Below the pieces are notes generated by a model, which was not told where the DNA came from, searched no databases, and worked only from the letters and a program-made list of their open reading frames with translations. Both the position numbers and the translations under genes were made by a program. A DNA stretch of 64,000 nucleotides from Siphonodentalium dalli (Eukaryota > Mollusca > Scaphopoda > Gadilida > Siphonodentaliidae): positions 94,480,707 to 94,544,706 of the forward strand of contig CP136067.1 of assembly GCA_032622095.1 (NCBI GenBank), read 5' to 3'. Shown here in pieces: positions 47,100-58,029 of this stretch (positions are counted from its first letter, which is position 1; each line of letters starts with the position of its first letter).

Positions 47100-47304
47100 C
47101 CCTTTCCGTGCCAAATCCGTTTTTGTATCAACCCATATTTCCTTGATCCTTTTTCAAATTTATTGATTATAATAATGTGATACATTGATGGAAAGAGCTC
47201 TTAGAGCTCTTTCCATCAATGTATCACATTATTATAATCAATAAATTTGAAAAATGATCAAGGAAATATGGGCTGATACAAAAATCGGACTTGGCACTGA
47301 AAGT
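47100..47304. mobile_element. piggyBac-like palindromic MITE (copy 2)
   Basis: TTAA-bounded CCCTTTCCGTGCC palindrome centred on GAGCTCTTAGAGCTC. Duplicated as 53418-53624. Confidence 0.8.
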
Positions 47305-48281
47305 GTTAAAGAAGCAATTCCACTCACAATGATGATGCCCATGTTTACTTTCTTTCATTCTGTGCAGAGCTCTGTGCTGAATTTATCCTCCGTGTTCACG
47401 GTGGGGAAATCACATGGTTTCGAGGTTGATGAGTACGACACATACAAAATGGCCAAGGCTGATGCAAATGCACAAATAACATAATATATGAGGAACTGGC
47501 ACAAAACCTAGCATTTTGACAGTTACGAGCATATGCTAGTTTATTTTTGAAACAAGCTGATACCTTATTTGTTTGGAAATAGTCCATGGTTTTCTATAAC
47601 ATTGTGACCAAAGTTGCCAGTCGGAGGTGCGTGGAATGTGAATTTGGACACAAATGATGTATCAGCTTGTTTGAAAATACTACAGCGTCTGCTCGTATCT
47701 GACAATCTAATATGTGATATCTTAGTTTATTACATTTTTACACATTTCTGGTCGCATTTTCGATCTCGTCGGCCATTTTGAATGTGTGATACTCATCAAC
47801 TCAAAACCACGTGATTCCCCACCGTGGTGTTGAGTTGTCTGATTACAGGACGTGGTTACAGATTCAAATGTAACAAACTCAGTTTCATATGTGGCAAAAT
47901 TTTATTTCAAACTTTGAAAACATGCACACATCACACAACACTTTTGAAATGCATAACTTAGTTCAAATATACAGGTGAATAGTTTACGAGGGACGACATG
48001 AAAGACATGTTCTCAGATAATGTGATCAACGTGAACACAAGCCTTGAAATAGTGTGTCTGTCATTTGCAGAATGAGGTCCCCAGAGGTGAGCTAGCATCA
48101 CAAAATTCAATCTCTGGGGGACCTCATTCTGCAAATGACAGACACACTATTTGCAGGCTTATTCAAGTTAAAACTTCAAACTGTACCACTGTATACACCC
48201 ATCAGCAAGCCCAGGAGGAGTTAAACTGACATCAATATATACTCACCCTCTAAGTTCTAAAAATGGGGGTGGGCTTGTCGT

Positions 48282-51200
48282 TGTTATTAAAGGGGTACTG
48301 TATGCCATTTTCAATAAATTCCCGGTGATAACAATGATCTAATATCGATAATGTATAGAAAACTAAGTAATTTGAGTCAAAGATGTATTCTGTAAACGTT
48401 CAGGTTAATAGGTTATCTTAAAATCAAAGTTAATAATTTGATATAAATTTAATTTATGGCTGGAGTCATAAATTAAATTATGAATTTCCATGTACAAGAC
48501 GTAATCAAAATAATTCTCCGATAGTGGATTGGGCAAAGCGTGGCACACATGATCGTGTGAAAAATTATGTTGATACTGGGCGTAAACTCAAGCCACTCAC
48601 TGACTTGTGACTATACAATGACTTAATGAGTATCTGGGACTATTATGCATATAATATAACATTTATTTGATACATTTGTTTGAAAACTGTCCAAAAATTA
48701 CTCGACAACGACAATTGGTACTTTCGCATTCCGGCTAATCTGCCATCCGTAACATTACTTCGTACTCAACAGACTTTCAAATAATGGAAATCTGGTTACC
48801 TTATTCTACAATTCAGAGACTAAAGACACCAACAACAACATTTGGGTACAGTATCCCTTTAATACTGCATATCAAGGCACTATAAAAAATAATCGGTGAC
48901 TTGAAAATTAAATGGGCCTTAAATGTATTTCACTGTAGGTGAAGGTTCTAGCTCAAGATTGCATGATATCAGTGACTTTAATGAGTGATTTTGCTTTGGG
49001 TCACTTACAATCATGGAATTTTCCTGGGTAATCAATTCAATGTTTATTGGGTTATCGGCTCACAATATTCACAAAAATCATGCAATCTTGAGCTGGGGTC
49101 ACCATGCTATGAAATGGATTTTTAAGGAACAAGTATTAACAAAGAAATATAAGCTATGCATTGTTTGTTCAATGTTATAATGTTCCCCATCAGGATATTG
49201 AAATGTTACCATGTTTAGAACCTGTGGAATATGATATCTACAGGCGTAGTAGAGATTCATGACATGATCTGGTCTCTTCCTAGATAGCTAGTTCATTTGA
49301 GCAATCAGCCAAAAGCCAATTTTCTTTTACAAAACTCTTTTCAGTCAACAGCTTCTATCTAATGGTCATTTATTTAATGTTGATTTATGCACACTAGGAG
49401 AAGTAGACCAAATCTTCTCTGTCCACCGCAGCTTGGGATATCGGTCAGTCCACCGCAGCTTGGGATATCGGTTGGGTTGATGCTGTTTTTGGACCTAGTC
49501 CCCTTCTGTTACTCTTCTATAAACGACTTTAATTTAAAAGATGTACTACATGTACAAGTGGAGCCTGGGAATTCACGTGAACCCATGAATGTGATTAATC
49601 ATCTGACATGTCCACGATTAATCTGTCTTCAAAATGATATATCTATAATCACTTACCGGTACCTTGATAGAAAAAGGTAAAGTGATGGTATGATCGTTTA
49701 ATGTATTGTTTACATGCATTTTCTGTTTGGGTGACAAATCAAAATTCTCTGGAAAACAAGGGTTTGTTTACTTATAAATCTCGTTACTTTGACATTTTAC
49801 GAACCTCTGATATACGCATAATTGTTATCAACTTGCTTGGGAAAAGTTGCCCTGTGTTCATATACGCAAACCATCCATTTTACCTAATCCAAAGACATAC
49901 AAGCAAGATAACTCCCGCCCACGATTCTGGGCGCAGTGTCCATTATAGAAGAGTAACGTGAGGGGACTCGGTCCAAAAACAGCATCAACCCAACCGATAG
50001 TGCAAGCTGCTGTGGACCGAGCAGACTTGGTCTATAGGAGAAGCTGAGAGACCCCACACTCCATTGGAATATGCATAGCCTTATTTGTTATTTCGTATTT
50101 GTTTTCATAAATGTAAAAACTTGTACATATACATATACTAGTATATGTTATCGCAAGCTTAATTAATAAAATTACATTAAGATTTATCCTTTTTATACCT
50201 TTTTATACCACTTCATATTTTCTGAGAGGCTGTTTGCCATTTTGTGTACTTGTCGATTGTGTAGTTGTTTGTAAGCATTAATCCATCCATGACGGGATTA
50301 AAGATCCTGTGCCAGTGCATTCTTTTTATATATGCGAGCCTCCCATATCAGAGATTGCACTGTCAATGCGAATTATCTTTTATGCGAGGCTCCTTATTGG
50401 AGACTCGCATATATAAGAGAATGTATTGGCACAGGGTTTTCATAAAATTTCAGGAATCTCCAGTCATGGAAGAGTTAACCCATTTGATGATGTCAACATC
50501 TCACTTGTTCTACATAAACTGATGGCCAATAAACAGGAGTCCAGATCTGTGTATTATCCATTTAATGACTGGAGCTTCCTGCAATTTTGCGAAAACCCTG
50601 TGCCAATGCATTCTCTTATATATGCGGGTGCCTCGCATATATAAGAGAATGCATTGGCCTAACAATATTTACCTTAAAGTTGTAAGCCAGTGCATTCTCT
50701 TATAAATGCGAGGCTTTTATCTCAAGCCCGTAGCCAAGGGGGTTCGTACCCTTCGAACGAACGGCCCTTCTGCCTACATGTGCCCGGTGGTGGTAAATTA
50801 TATTAAATAGTAAGTAGAATAAAAGAAATAGCAACTTAACAAAACTTAGAAAAACTATTTTATTTTATATATAAAAATCTACAAATACACATCTTAAATA
50901 ATTATAAAGGGATAAAGATTTCCAATCAATTCTAATCAACTGCCACAGATCATAAATCAAATGGATAATAAAACACTGATTAAACTCATCAACAACTCCA
51001 CTAATCCACCCTAGGTGTGAGGGACTTGCTGCATTTACCAGGGACTTGCTGCATTTACCGGTGACTTCACTGACTTGCTGCATATCCAGGGACTTGCTGC
51101 GTATAGTAGGACCCGTAATTGCCGTTCGCCGTTCGGGTGAACGTGTCATGTGCAGCAGTTGACCAAACGGCAATTTTTTGCTGAGCGGGACCTCCCTTCG

Positions 51201-54200
51201 AACAAACGACGTATGTACGTATATAGATATAGTCATATACTACATGCATGATTAGTTTGAATAGAGACTGATGCACACAAATTCAACACATATAGACCGC
51301 CAACACATGTCGGTATAAAGCTGCTTTCACTGACAGGCTGCTGATGCATGCGGCTATCGGATTATACAGGTACAACGTTTCAAAGCACACATATATTACT
51401 GCATGGGGTTGCGGTGGACGCAGTTATTAAGCACACCGTTTTGAAATCGGATGCGTCTAACTGCATCAGCCGCAGGTATGTGAAAGCAGCTTAATGCTCC
51501 AGAATTCGACCTGCATGTGGTTCATCAACATAACCAACTAAAAGTAGCCTGCCAGAATCACTGGATATAAAGACCATACATCAGTACAGCGAAAGGGTGT
51601 CGTGTAAAGCACATAACCGGGGCAGAGGTAGGTACACGAAAATACTAATTAAAGTGCCAATTAAGCTATGTCCATCAACATTGGTCAAAATTTTCAACTG
51701 TTCGAAATATCATGCCCGACATAACAATAGTTGGAAATGTCACACGAAACAATAGGCTAAAATCGATTTCGTAAATCGATTTTCCAACAATCTATTGGTG
51801 GGGAATATTTTGTTTTAGACCATCATTTACATATTTTCCTACCTTTGATCCAAATTTTTGACTGAAATGACCATCAATTGGAAATTTTGCAACCTAGGGG
51901 GTGTCAGGTTTAAAGTTTCTAACATTTGGAAACACTGGGGCTACTCAATAGATACTAGGATTTTGTAATTAGTATGTTCAGATTTCAAAAAATTCTCACA
52001 CAGAGCCGATCCATGGTCGGCTCAGTGTGTCCTAGCTGGTCCCTCCCATATTGTCAGTTAAGAACTTATAAATAACTTAAGAAAAACAAATCGGGGGAGG
52101 TGATATTCCCTGCAGATAGACTACTATATATGTTAGGATTTAGAAATTTTCAGGTTCAGGTCACAAACTTGTCTGATACTGGTTCGATCCATGGTCAGCC
52201 CAGTGGAATATGTTACTTCCACAAGACAATTGGTTCATTTAAAATAGCTAGGCAATATAGATACCGTTCATGAATATGCATGCCTGTGAGAGAAAACTTG
52301 GAAAAATCAAAGCTCAACTTTTATGTTTCAGGGCGGATCTAAAGTACGCCGTTTGCATCATATTTTTTCCAAAATTTTCCACGGGGGAAAAACCCCGGAC
52401 CCCTCCTCAATACGACGGGGGACACCCCCTCCCGTCGCTTCACAGCTCGTGTCCAATGCCCTCATAATATATGACGAACTGTCTTTGCTAGTGGCTGGCT
52501 ACGGACTTGTATCTGTAATGCTACTGTAGCTATTATGTTTACATAACAATGGTTAAAGATGCATAATCAGAATTAACGCTCGCAAATTACAATTTCCTTG
52601 GCTTTCGGGGGTAAAAGATATTTGATTCGAGTCAAGGAACTCAACCATCAAAGCTCAAGAGTGATCAGACATCGATTTTTGAAATCTATATTTTTTTACC
52701 ACCGATAATTATAGTGGCCCAGTAAAAAGTCAATGAGAAGACGGTCTCGGACCAAATTGTGGCTTAAGATGGATAACTCTAAAATCAAATAACGGGTTTT
52801 GGGCTATTTTATATTATAGTTGACCATGGTTAGCATTATTTTTGGGCAATTAATCAATTCTGATAACTGAAGCGGCATTTAAAAAAAAAAAATTGGGAAT
52901 CTGATGATATGGGGACCATCAAATCGGATTGTGTACCTTTAAAATATGTGAAAAGTCAATCTACGTTTTCATTGACTTCATGATAGTTGTTTTACCAACT
53001 TTTATGTTATTTCTCATGAACCCAGTTCGAAGGCCTTTAGTCCCTTTGAAACAAGCCTGAGTTTAGTGTGGCTGTCATCTGCAGAATGAGGTCCCCAGAG
53101 GGTGAAATTAGCGACGCTATCCCGCACAGTGGCCTAGTTTGCCAATTTGGGGATATAGAGAATGTAAACTAGAAAAGAAATAGAATCTATAGAAATTTGA
53201 TAAGAAGGAAACTTTCCAGAGAAGATGAGGCCAAAGCAGAATGAGGTCCCCAGAGGGTGAATTTAGTGATGCTAGCCTGCTATGCGGGATAGCGTCACTA
53301 AATTCACCCTCTGGGGACCTCATTCTGCAAATGACAGGCACCTTAGTCTCAGGCCTGCTTTGAAGCTATGTACAGTTGATGTTGTAAGCAGTTTCAGTGG
53401 GACAGAGACTTGTTTAACCCTTTCAGTGCCAAATCCGATTTTTGTATCAACCCATATTTCCTTGATCCTTTTTCAAATTTATTGATTATAATAATGTGAT
53501 ACATTGATGGAAAGAGCTCTTAGAGCTCTTTCCATCAATGTATCACATTATTATAATCAATAAATTTGAAAAATGATCAAGGAAATATGGGCTGATACAA
53601 AAATCGGACTTGGCACTGAAAGTGTTAAAGAAGCAATTCCACTCACAATGATGATGCCCATGTTTACTTTCTTTCATTCTGTGCAGAGCTCTGTGCTGAA
53701 TTTATCCTCCGTGTTCACGGTGGGGAAATCACATGGTTTCGAGGTTGATGAGTACGACACATACAAAATGGCCAATGCTGATGCAAATGCACAAATAACA
53801 TAATATATGAGGAACTGGCACAAAACCTAGCATTTTGACAGTTACGAGCATATGCTAGTTTATTTTTGAAACAAGCTGATACCTTATTTGTTTGGAAATA
53901 GTCCATGGTTTTCTATAACATTGTGACCAAAGTTGCCAGTCGGAGGTGCGTGGAATGTGAATTTGGACACAAATGATGTATCAGCTTGTTTGAAAATACT
54001 ACAGCGTCTGCTCGTATCTGACAATCTAATATGTGATATCTTAGTTTATTACATTTTTACACATTTCTGGTCGCATTTTCGATCTCGTCGGCCATTTTGA
54101 ATGTGTGATACTCATCAACTCAAAACCACGTGATTCCCCACCGTGGTGTTGAGTTGTCTGATTACAGGACGTGGTTACAGATTCAAATGTAACAAACTCA

Positions 54201-54775
54201 GTTTCATATGTGGCAAAATTTTATTTCAAACTTTGAAAACATGCACACATCACACAACACTTTTGAAATGCATAACTTAGTTCAAATATACAGGTGAATA
54301 GTTTACGAGGGACGACATGAAAGACATGTTCTCAGATAATGTGATCAACGTTTGCATTCATTTGCAGAATGAGGTCCCCAGAGGTGAGCTAGCATCACAA
54401 AATTCAATCTCTGGGGGACCTCATTCTGCAAATGACAGACACACTATTTGCAGGCTTATTCAAGTTAAAACTTCAAACTGTACCACTGTATACACCCATC
54501 AGCAAGCCCAGGAGGCCTGTGAATTTTTTGACACAAAAACATGGGACTGGGTTTACTTTCGAGGACCCCCCCCCCCCCCCCCCCACATGCAAAATCTCAT
54601 TTCGCATTCATAGTGCTATTAAATCTAATGTCGTGTATATTGTAGATAAAGAGAGCATATTTCTTTGATGTTTGGGTGGATATGTGCATGAATTTCTATC
54701 ATCTTGATTCAGAGTTAAACTGACATCAATATATACTCACCCTCTAAGTTCTAAAAATGGGGGTGGGCTTGTCGT
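48282..54775 (+). repeat. 6.5-kb tandem duplication, unit 2
   Basis: Repeats the two flanking blocks of unit 1 at offsets of 6103-6108 bp and 6319-6328 bp. The centre 50716-52503 is different DNA. It includes copies of every palindrome of unit 1 (ATGCATTCTC at 50310-50700, GAATGAGGTCCCC at 53084-53330 and 54364-54428, piggyBac-like at 53418-53624). Confidence 0.9.
50716..52503. other. Unit 2-specific centre
   Basis: Not shared with unit 1. Holds a broken end of the 17022-18899 TIR element (50795-51112, GGACTTGCTGCATATCC repeats). GTTCGTACCCTTCGAACGAAC (50741) and CCCTTCGAACAAACGAC (51195) may be ends of another small element. 51700-52230 is related to 2930-3310 (ATCCATGGTCGGCTC / ACCATGGTCGACCC). 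Confidence 0.5.
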
Positions 54776-54925
54776 CGAGGACCATGATTTTTTTGGGAGC
54801 AGAAACATTGACTGGGTTTATCCTCGGTGATGGGCTTAATGACAGGTGTATACAGTACTCAAAACCCCAAACTTGTTTATTCTGAGAAAATTACAATGCA
54901 CCCTTGTCTTTATATACATGTAGTA

Positions 54926-55362
54926 CAAGCCTAGATTTAGTGTGTCTGACATGTGCAGAATGAGGTCCTCAGAGGGTGAGTTTAGTGACGCTATCCCACA
55001 CGGTGGGCTAGCATCACCAAATTTACCCTCTGGGAACCTCATTCTGCTTAGGTCTTAACTGCTATGGGAGACCTTAGATCAGATTGAAGTTCCCCAGTTG
55101 AAGTTGGTGATGTTCGCCCATTAGTGACCTCAATCATGCATTTTATCTTCTGCAAATTAGGGGATATAGAAACTGAGCAGAAGGGGGAAAAAGTAACTAA
55201 AACAACGTTAATCTGAGACTAGATCCTTCCCAGAAGATGAGACCTAAGAAGAATAAGGTCCCCAGAGGGTGAATTTGGTGATGCTAGTCTGCTGTGCAGG
55301 ATAGCATCACTAAATTCATCCTCTGGGGACCTCATTCTGCAACTGTCGAACACAGTATATCC
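54926..55362. mobile_element. Palindromic hAT-like MITE next to SMYD4
   Basis: Stems at 54956-55053 and 55246-55343 with GAATGAGGTCC(C/T)CAGAGG arms and a diverged middle. It ends about 70 bp beyond the SMYD4-like stop codon, so it may lie in that gene's 3' UTR. Confidence 0.65.
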
Positions 55363-55429
55363 AGGCTGTATGATCATCCGATGTGAATGTTGACTTGTAT
55401 GTATGGCAAATGGGTAACGAATAAGGAAT

Positions 55430-57520
55430 TCATGACGTGTTGTAACAATTAGCCAGTAGATTATAACACTGTTTGATAGCCTCCTGACAATCATTGATAT
55501 CGCGGTATGGCGGGACGATAGAACGGTGCATCACCGATAGATAGTTTGACAGCATGTCAAGGTTTTTCTGTGGCTCCGCCCCTTGAATAACATTGTCTAA
55601 AGCTTTCCGGTAACCCTCCTCACCCCGTACTAAGGACATGATATTTTGAGATACATCCTGCATCTCCCCGCATTTCGCACACACGGCGACATGCTTCTCT
55701 GATTGATCTGGCATGATGACCGGACCGCTGCAGCCGCTGCACCTGAACGCTGGCAGTTCATGAGGGATGTCCTTATAAAGAGGCCAGTCGTTCATGCATG
55801 CAATGCAGCCACATTTGAAATAATACTGATCCTCTAAATCTGCATGTCGTTCGAACTTCTCGCTCACAGGATACAGCACGCCATAATTATCCAATATTTC
55901 ATTACCTCTGAGAATTGGCCGGGTTGCCCGGGTGACGCAAGTTCTTCCATATGACTGCCGGATAACATTAGGATCACAAGAATGGTTGACAAGACTCAGG
56001 ACTGAATATATTCCCGAACCGATCTCGGCAGTTGTAGATTCCGCCACGTTGTTTTGTTTCAGTGCCAGCTCAGATATTTCATGAGCATTACAAGGTAGCA
56101 TTTGAATATTCCTCAAAACGTGACTAGCTGCGTAGATGAAATCATCAACAGACAAACCATCATTTGTCTTCTTCTCATCTCCTTCAGGCTTCAATTCCAC
56201 TTTTTTGAAAAAAGCCGAATTTTCTACGCACTTGACGAGATAAATGGCACAGAATGTCCTTCGTAATAAATCCAAGAAATGTCGGTCTTTGCTGTGATTC
56301 ATAAGAGTATAGACTGAGTAATAGTCATCAGAATGGTAAATGCCGTCACCACTAAATCCACTTTTCAGGGACAAATCCTTTGTAGAAAAGTGGTCAAATT
56401 TATCCTCTTGCTCCAGTAGGTAGGACCATTCGGCTTTTATTACCATCCGAAGAGCCAAATGTCCTAATTTGAGATTGAGGTCTTGGATGGAATCAAGGCA
56501 CTGACATTCGGCATAGTGATACTCCCTCCATGACAATTTCTTACACGCCAAGCTGCAGTAAACAACCGAACTGCACTCATCACAAGGTAAGGGGCAGATA
56601 ACTCTATTAGAACAGTGCTGACAGTGAGTTGTGTTGCTATCTCGTAATATAACAGATGCATACGGATCTTCTATGATGATAACATCACCGACATTTATGT
56701 CACGTGTTGCCACGACACATCTGCCTTTATCTGTCGACATCTTCAAACCGATTCCCTTGTCAGCAGAAATAATCGTTGAGTTCGCACCTTTTGAAAAGTT
56801 TGGGATAGGACCGTGACAACTGTTATACTCCTCTATCGACTTAACTTTGATTTTCACTTTAGATTCAGCAGCCGTCCAGCATAGAGCAAGCTGAACCTGT
56901 AGTTCTGCAGTCAGCTTCCGTTTCTTATTCTTCTCTAACAGTGAATTCTCAACATCAGCCAATGCAGCTTCATATGCTTCGAGACAATCGTCGAATCGGT
57001 TAATCTGGTAGTAACACTTCCCCCGCCTTTCGAGAACTTTATATCTGAGGTCAGTCGGATACCAATACTTGATAGCGAGGTCGATATCTTGCAAGCAGAG
57101 TGCGTAGTATTTCAGATGATATAACACTGCCGAACGATTGGCGTACGCCAAAGCCAAGTGAGTCCCTCCGGCGACTCTTGGAAGTGGAGCGTATATGATA
57201 CTTAGTGAATACAACTCCAATGCCTTCTGGTAGGATTTGTTCTGAAACATCTTGTTGCCGTCTGCTTTGTACTGCGCGGCTTTCTCTGCATTTTTGCCCT
57301 TGAAATTGTTCTGTTCGACCTTGATCAGATCCTTGAGTAACGGGTGGTGGATGACGTGTAAGACTCTGTCATAGTCAGTGCGACTGTCAATGAATTTTCC
57401 TGCGAACTCCTCATAGTTTGCATCATATTTGAGTCTTTTTATGAATTCTGTCGTTGATTCATCAATTGTTGTTGACATGCTCATAACACTGCTTGGGATT
57501 TCCTCCATCTTTACTGGCAT
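55430..57520 (-). CDS. SMYD4: SMYD4-like SET and MYND domain protein
   Basis: 696 residues in one exon. TPR repeats at about 81-190 (AAQYKADGNKMFQNKSYQKA, LALAYANRSAVLYHL). The SET domain is split: first part near 250-290 (KGRCVVATRDINVGDVIIIE). The MYND zinc finger follows at 300-339 (C300, C303, C313, C316, C322, C326, H335, C339 all present). SET catalytic part at 500-550 (NHSCDPN at 512-518, DNYG at 544-547), then post-SET CGCIAC (570-575). This TPR-SET-MYND-SET order is SMYD4, a putative protein lysine methyltransferase of nucleus and cytoplasm with heart and muscle roles in vertebrates. Human SMYD4 is longer (about 800), so the C-terminal TPR-like part is short here or continues in an unseen exon. 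Start ATG 57520 is the first in frame after a 5'UTR acceptor. Confidence 0.9.
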   Translation of the reverse strand: MPVKMEEIPSSVMSMSTTIDESTTEFIKRLKYDANYEEFAGKFIDSRTDYDRVLHVIHHPLLKDLIKVEQNNFKGKNAEKAAQYKADGNKMFQNKSYQKALELYSLSIIYAPLPRVAGGTHLALAYANRSAVLYHLKYYALCLQDIDLAIKYWYPTDLRYKVLERRGKCYYQINRFDDCLEAYEAALADVENSLLEKNKKRKLTAELQVQLALCWTAAESKVKIKVKSIEEYNSCHGPIPNFSKGANSTIISADKGIGLKMSTDKGRCVVATRDINVGDVIIIEDPYASVILRDSNTTHCQHCSNRVICPLPCDECSSVVYCSLACKKLSWREYHYAECQCLDSIQDLNLKLGHLALRMVIKAEWSYLLEQEDKFDHFSTKDLSLKSGFSGDGIYHSDDYYSVYTLMNHSKDRHFLDLLRRTFCAIYLVKCVENSAFFKKVELKPEGDEKKTNDGLSVDDFIYAASHVLRNIQMLPCNAHEISELALKQNNVAESTTAEIGSGIYSVLSLVNHSCDPNVIRQSYGRTCVTRATRPILRGNEILDNYGVLYPVSEKFERHADLEDQYYFKCGCIACMNDWPLYKDIPHELPAFRCSGCSGPVIMPDQSEKHVAVCAKCGEMQDVSQNIMSLVRGEEGYRKALDNVIQGAEPQKNLDMLSNYLSVMHRSIVPPYRDINDCQEAIKQCYNLLANCYNTS

Positions 57521-57560
57521 TTGTCGTCACCGCCCTGTAAAATAAAATTGAGAAAAAATA
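57521..57560 (-). other. 5'UTR splice acceptor of the SMYD4-like gene
   Basis: On the minus strand CAATTTTATTTTACAG ends at 57535, followed by 14 bases of 5'UTR and the ATG. It implies a non-coding first exon further right (above 57560) and supports 57520 as the start. Confidence 0.65.
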
Positions 57561-58029
57561 TTCAGGAAAAGTATATCTGTCACGATTATCATATTCATTA
57601 AGCAATTATCACTAATGTGTGCGAAGTGAACATTTTATAAAAGTGCAATAAAATTATGCTTAAAGCCACATGGCGGTTTGCGCTCCAAAATACACATAAT
57701 ATTATTCGCTTTTTAATTTTTCTCAGTATCGAAATAGGTCGATAAATATCTGAACTACCATTCTACGAGCAATATGTAACCCAAAAAGACGCAGTGAAGT
57801 GATGAAAAATACAACTGTTTGGGTCCCAAACACAAAACAGCCATTTGCACAACATGGAACAAAAAAGCGCACTCCGTGGTAATCTATTCCTGATATGGTA
57901 GCAATAAAGAGCGTTTGTCTGACTTCTGGCGAAAAGTTGAAAAATGGCTATGACTTTGGCAAGTATGAAGCCGGTACATGTATATCAATAGTTCATTCAT
58001 TTATCGACCTATCGTATCCGTCGCTCCAA
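57561..58029. other. Region upstream of the SMYD4-like gene
   Basis: Should contain part of the first intron and perhaps the promoter. I see only an AATAAAGAGCGTTT repeat-end motif (57903) and no definable promoter element. Confidence 0.35.

Larger units (their letters stand above)
42173..48281 (+). repeat. 6.1-kb tandem duplication, unit 1
   Basis: Matches 48282-54775 nearly base for base over 42173-44605 and 46175-48281. The middle, 44606-46174, is unrelated to the middle of unit 2. The left breakpoint falls about 10 bp outside the nested TTAA MITE. A ~205-bp stretch of unit 2 (54515-54717) is missing near 48222. Confidence 0.9.

Noticed and set aside
54317-54668. Proline-run open frames
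   Set aside because: Produced by a C homopolymer (54567-54582) and MITE sequence.
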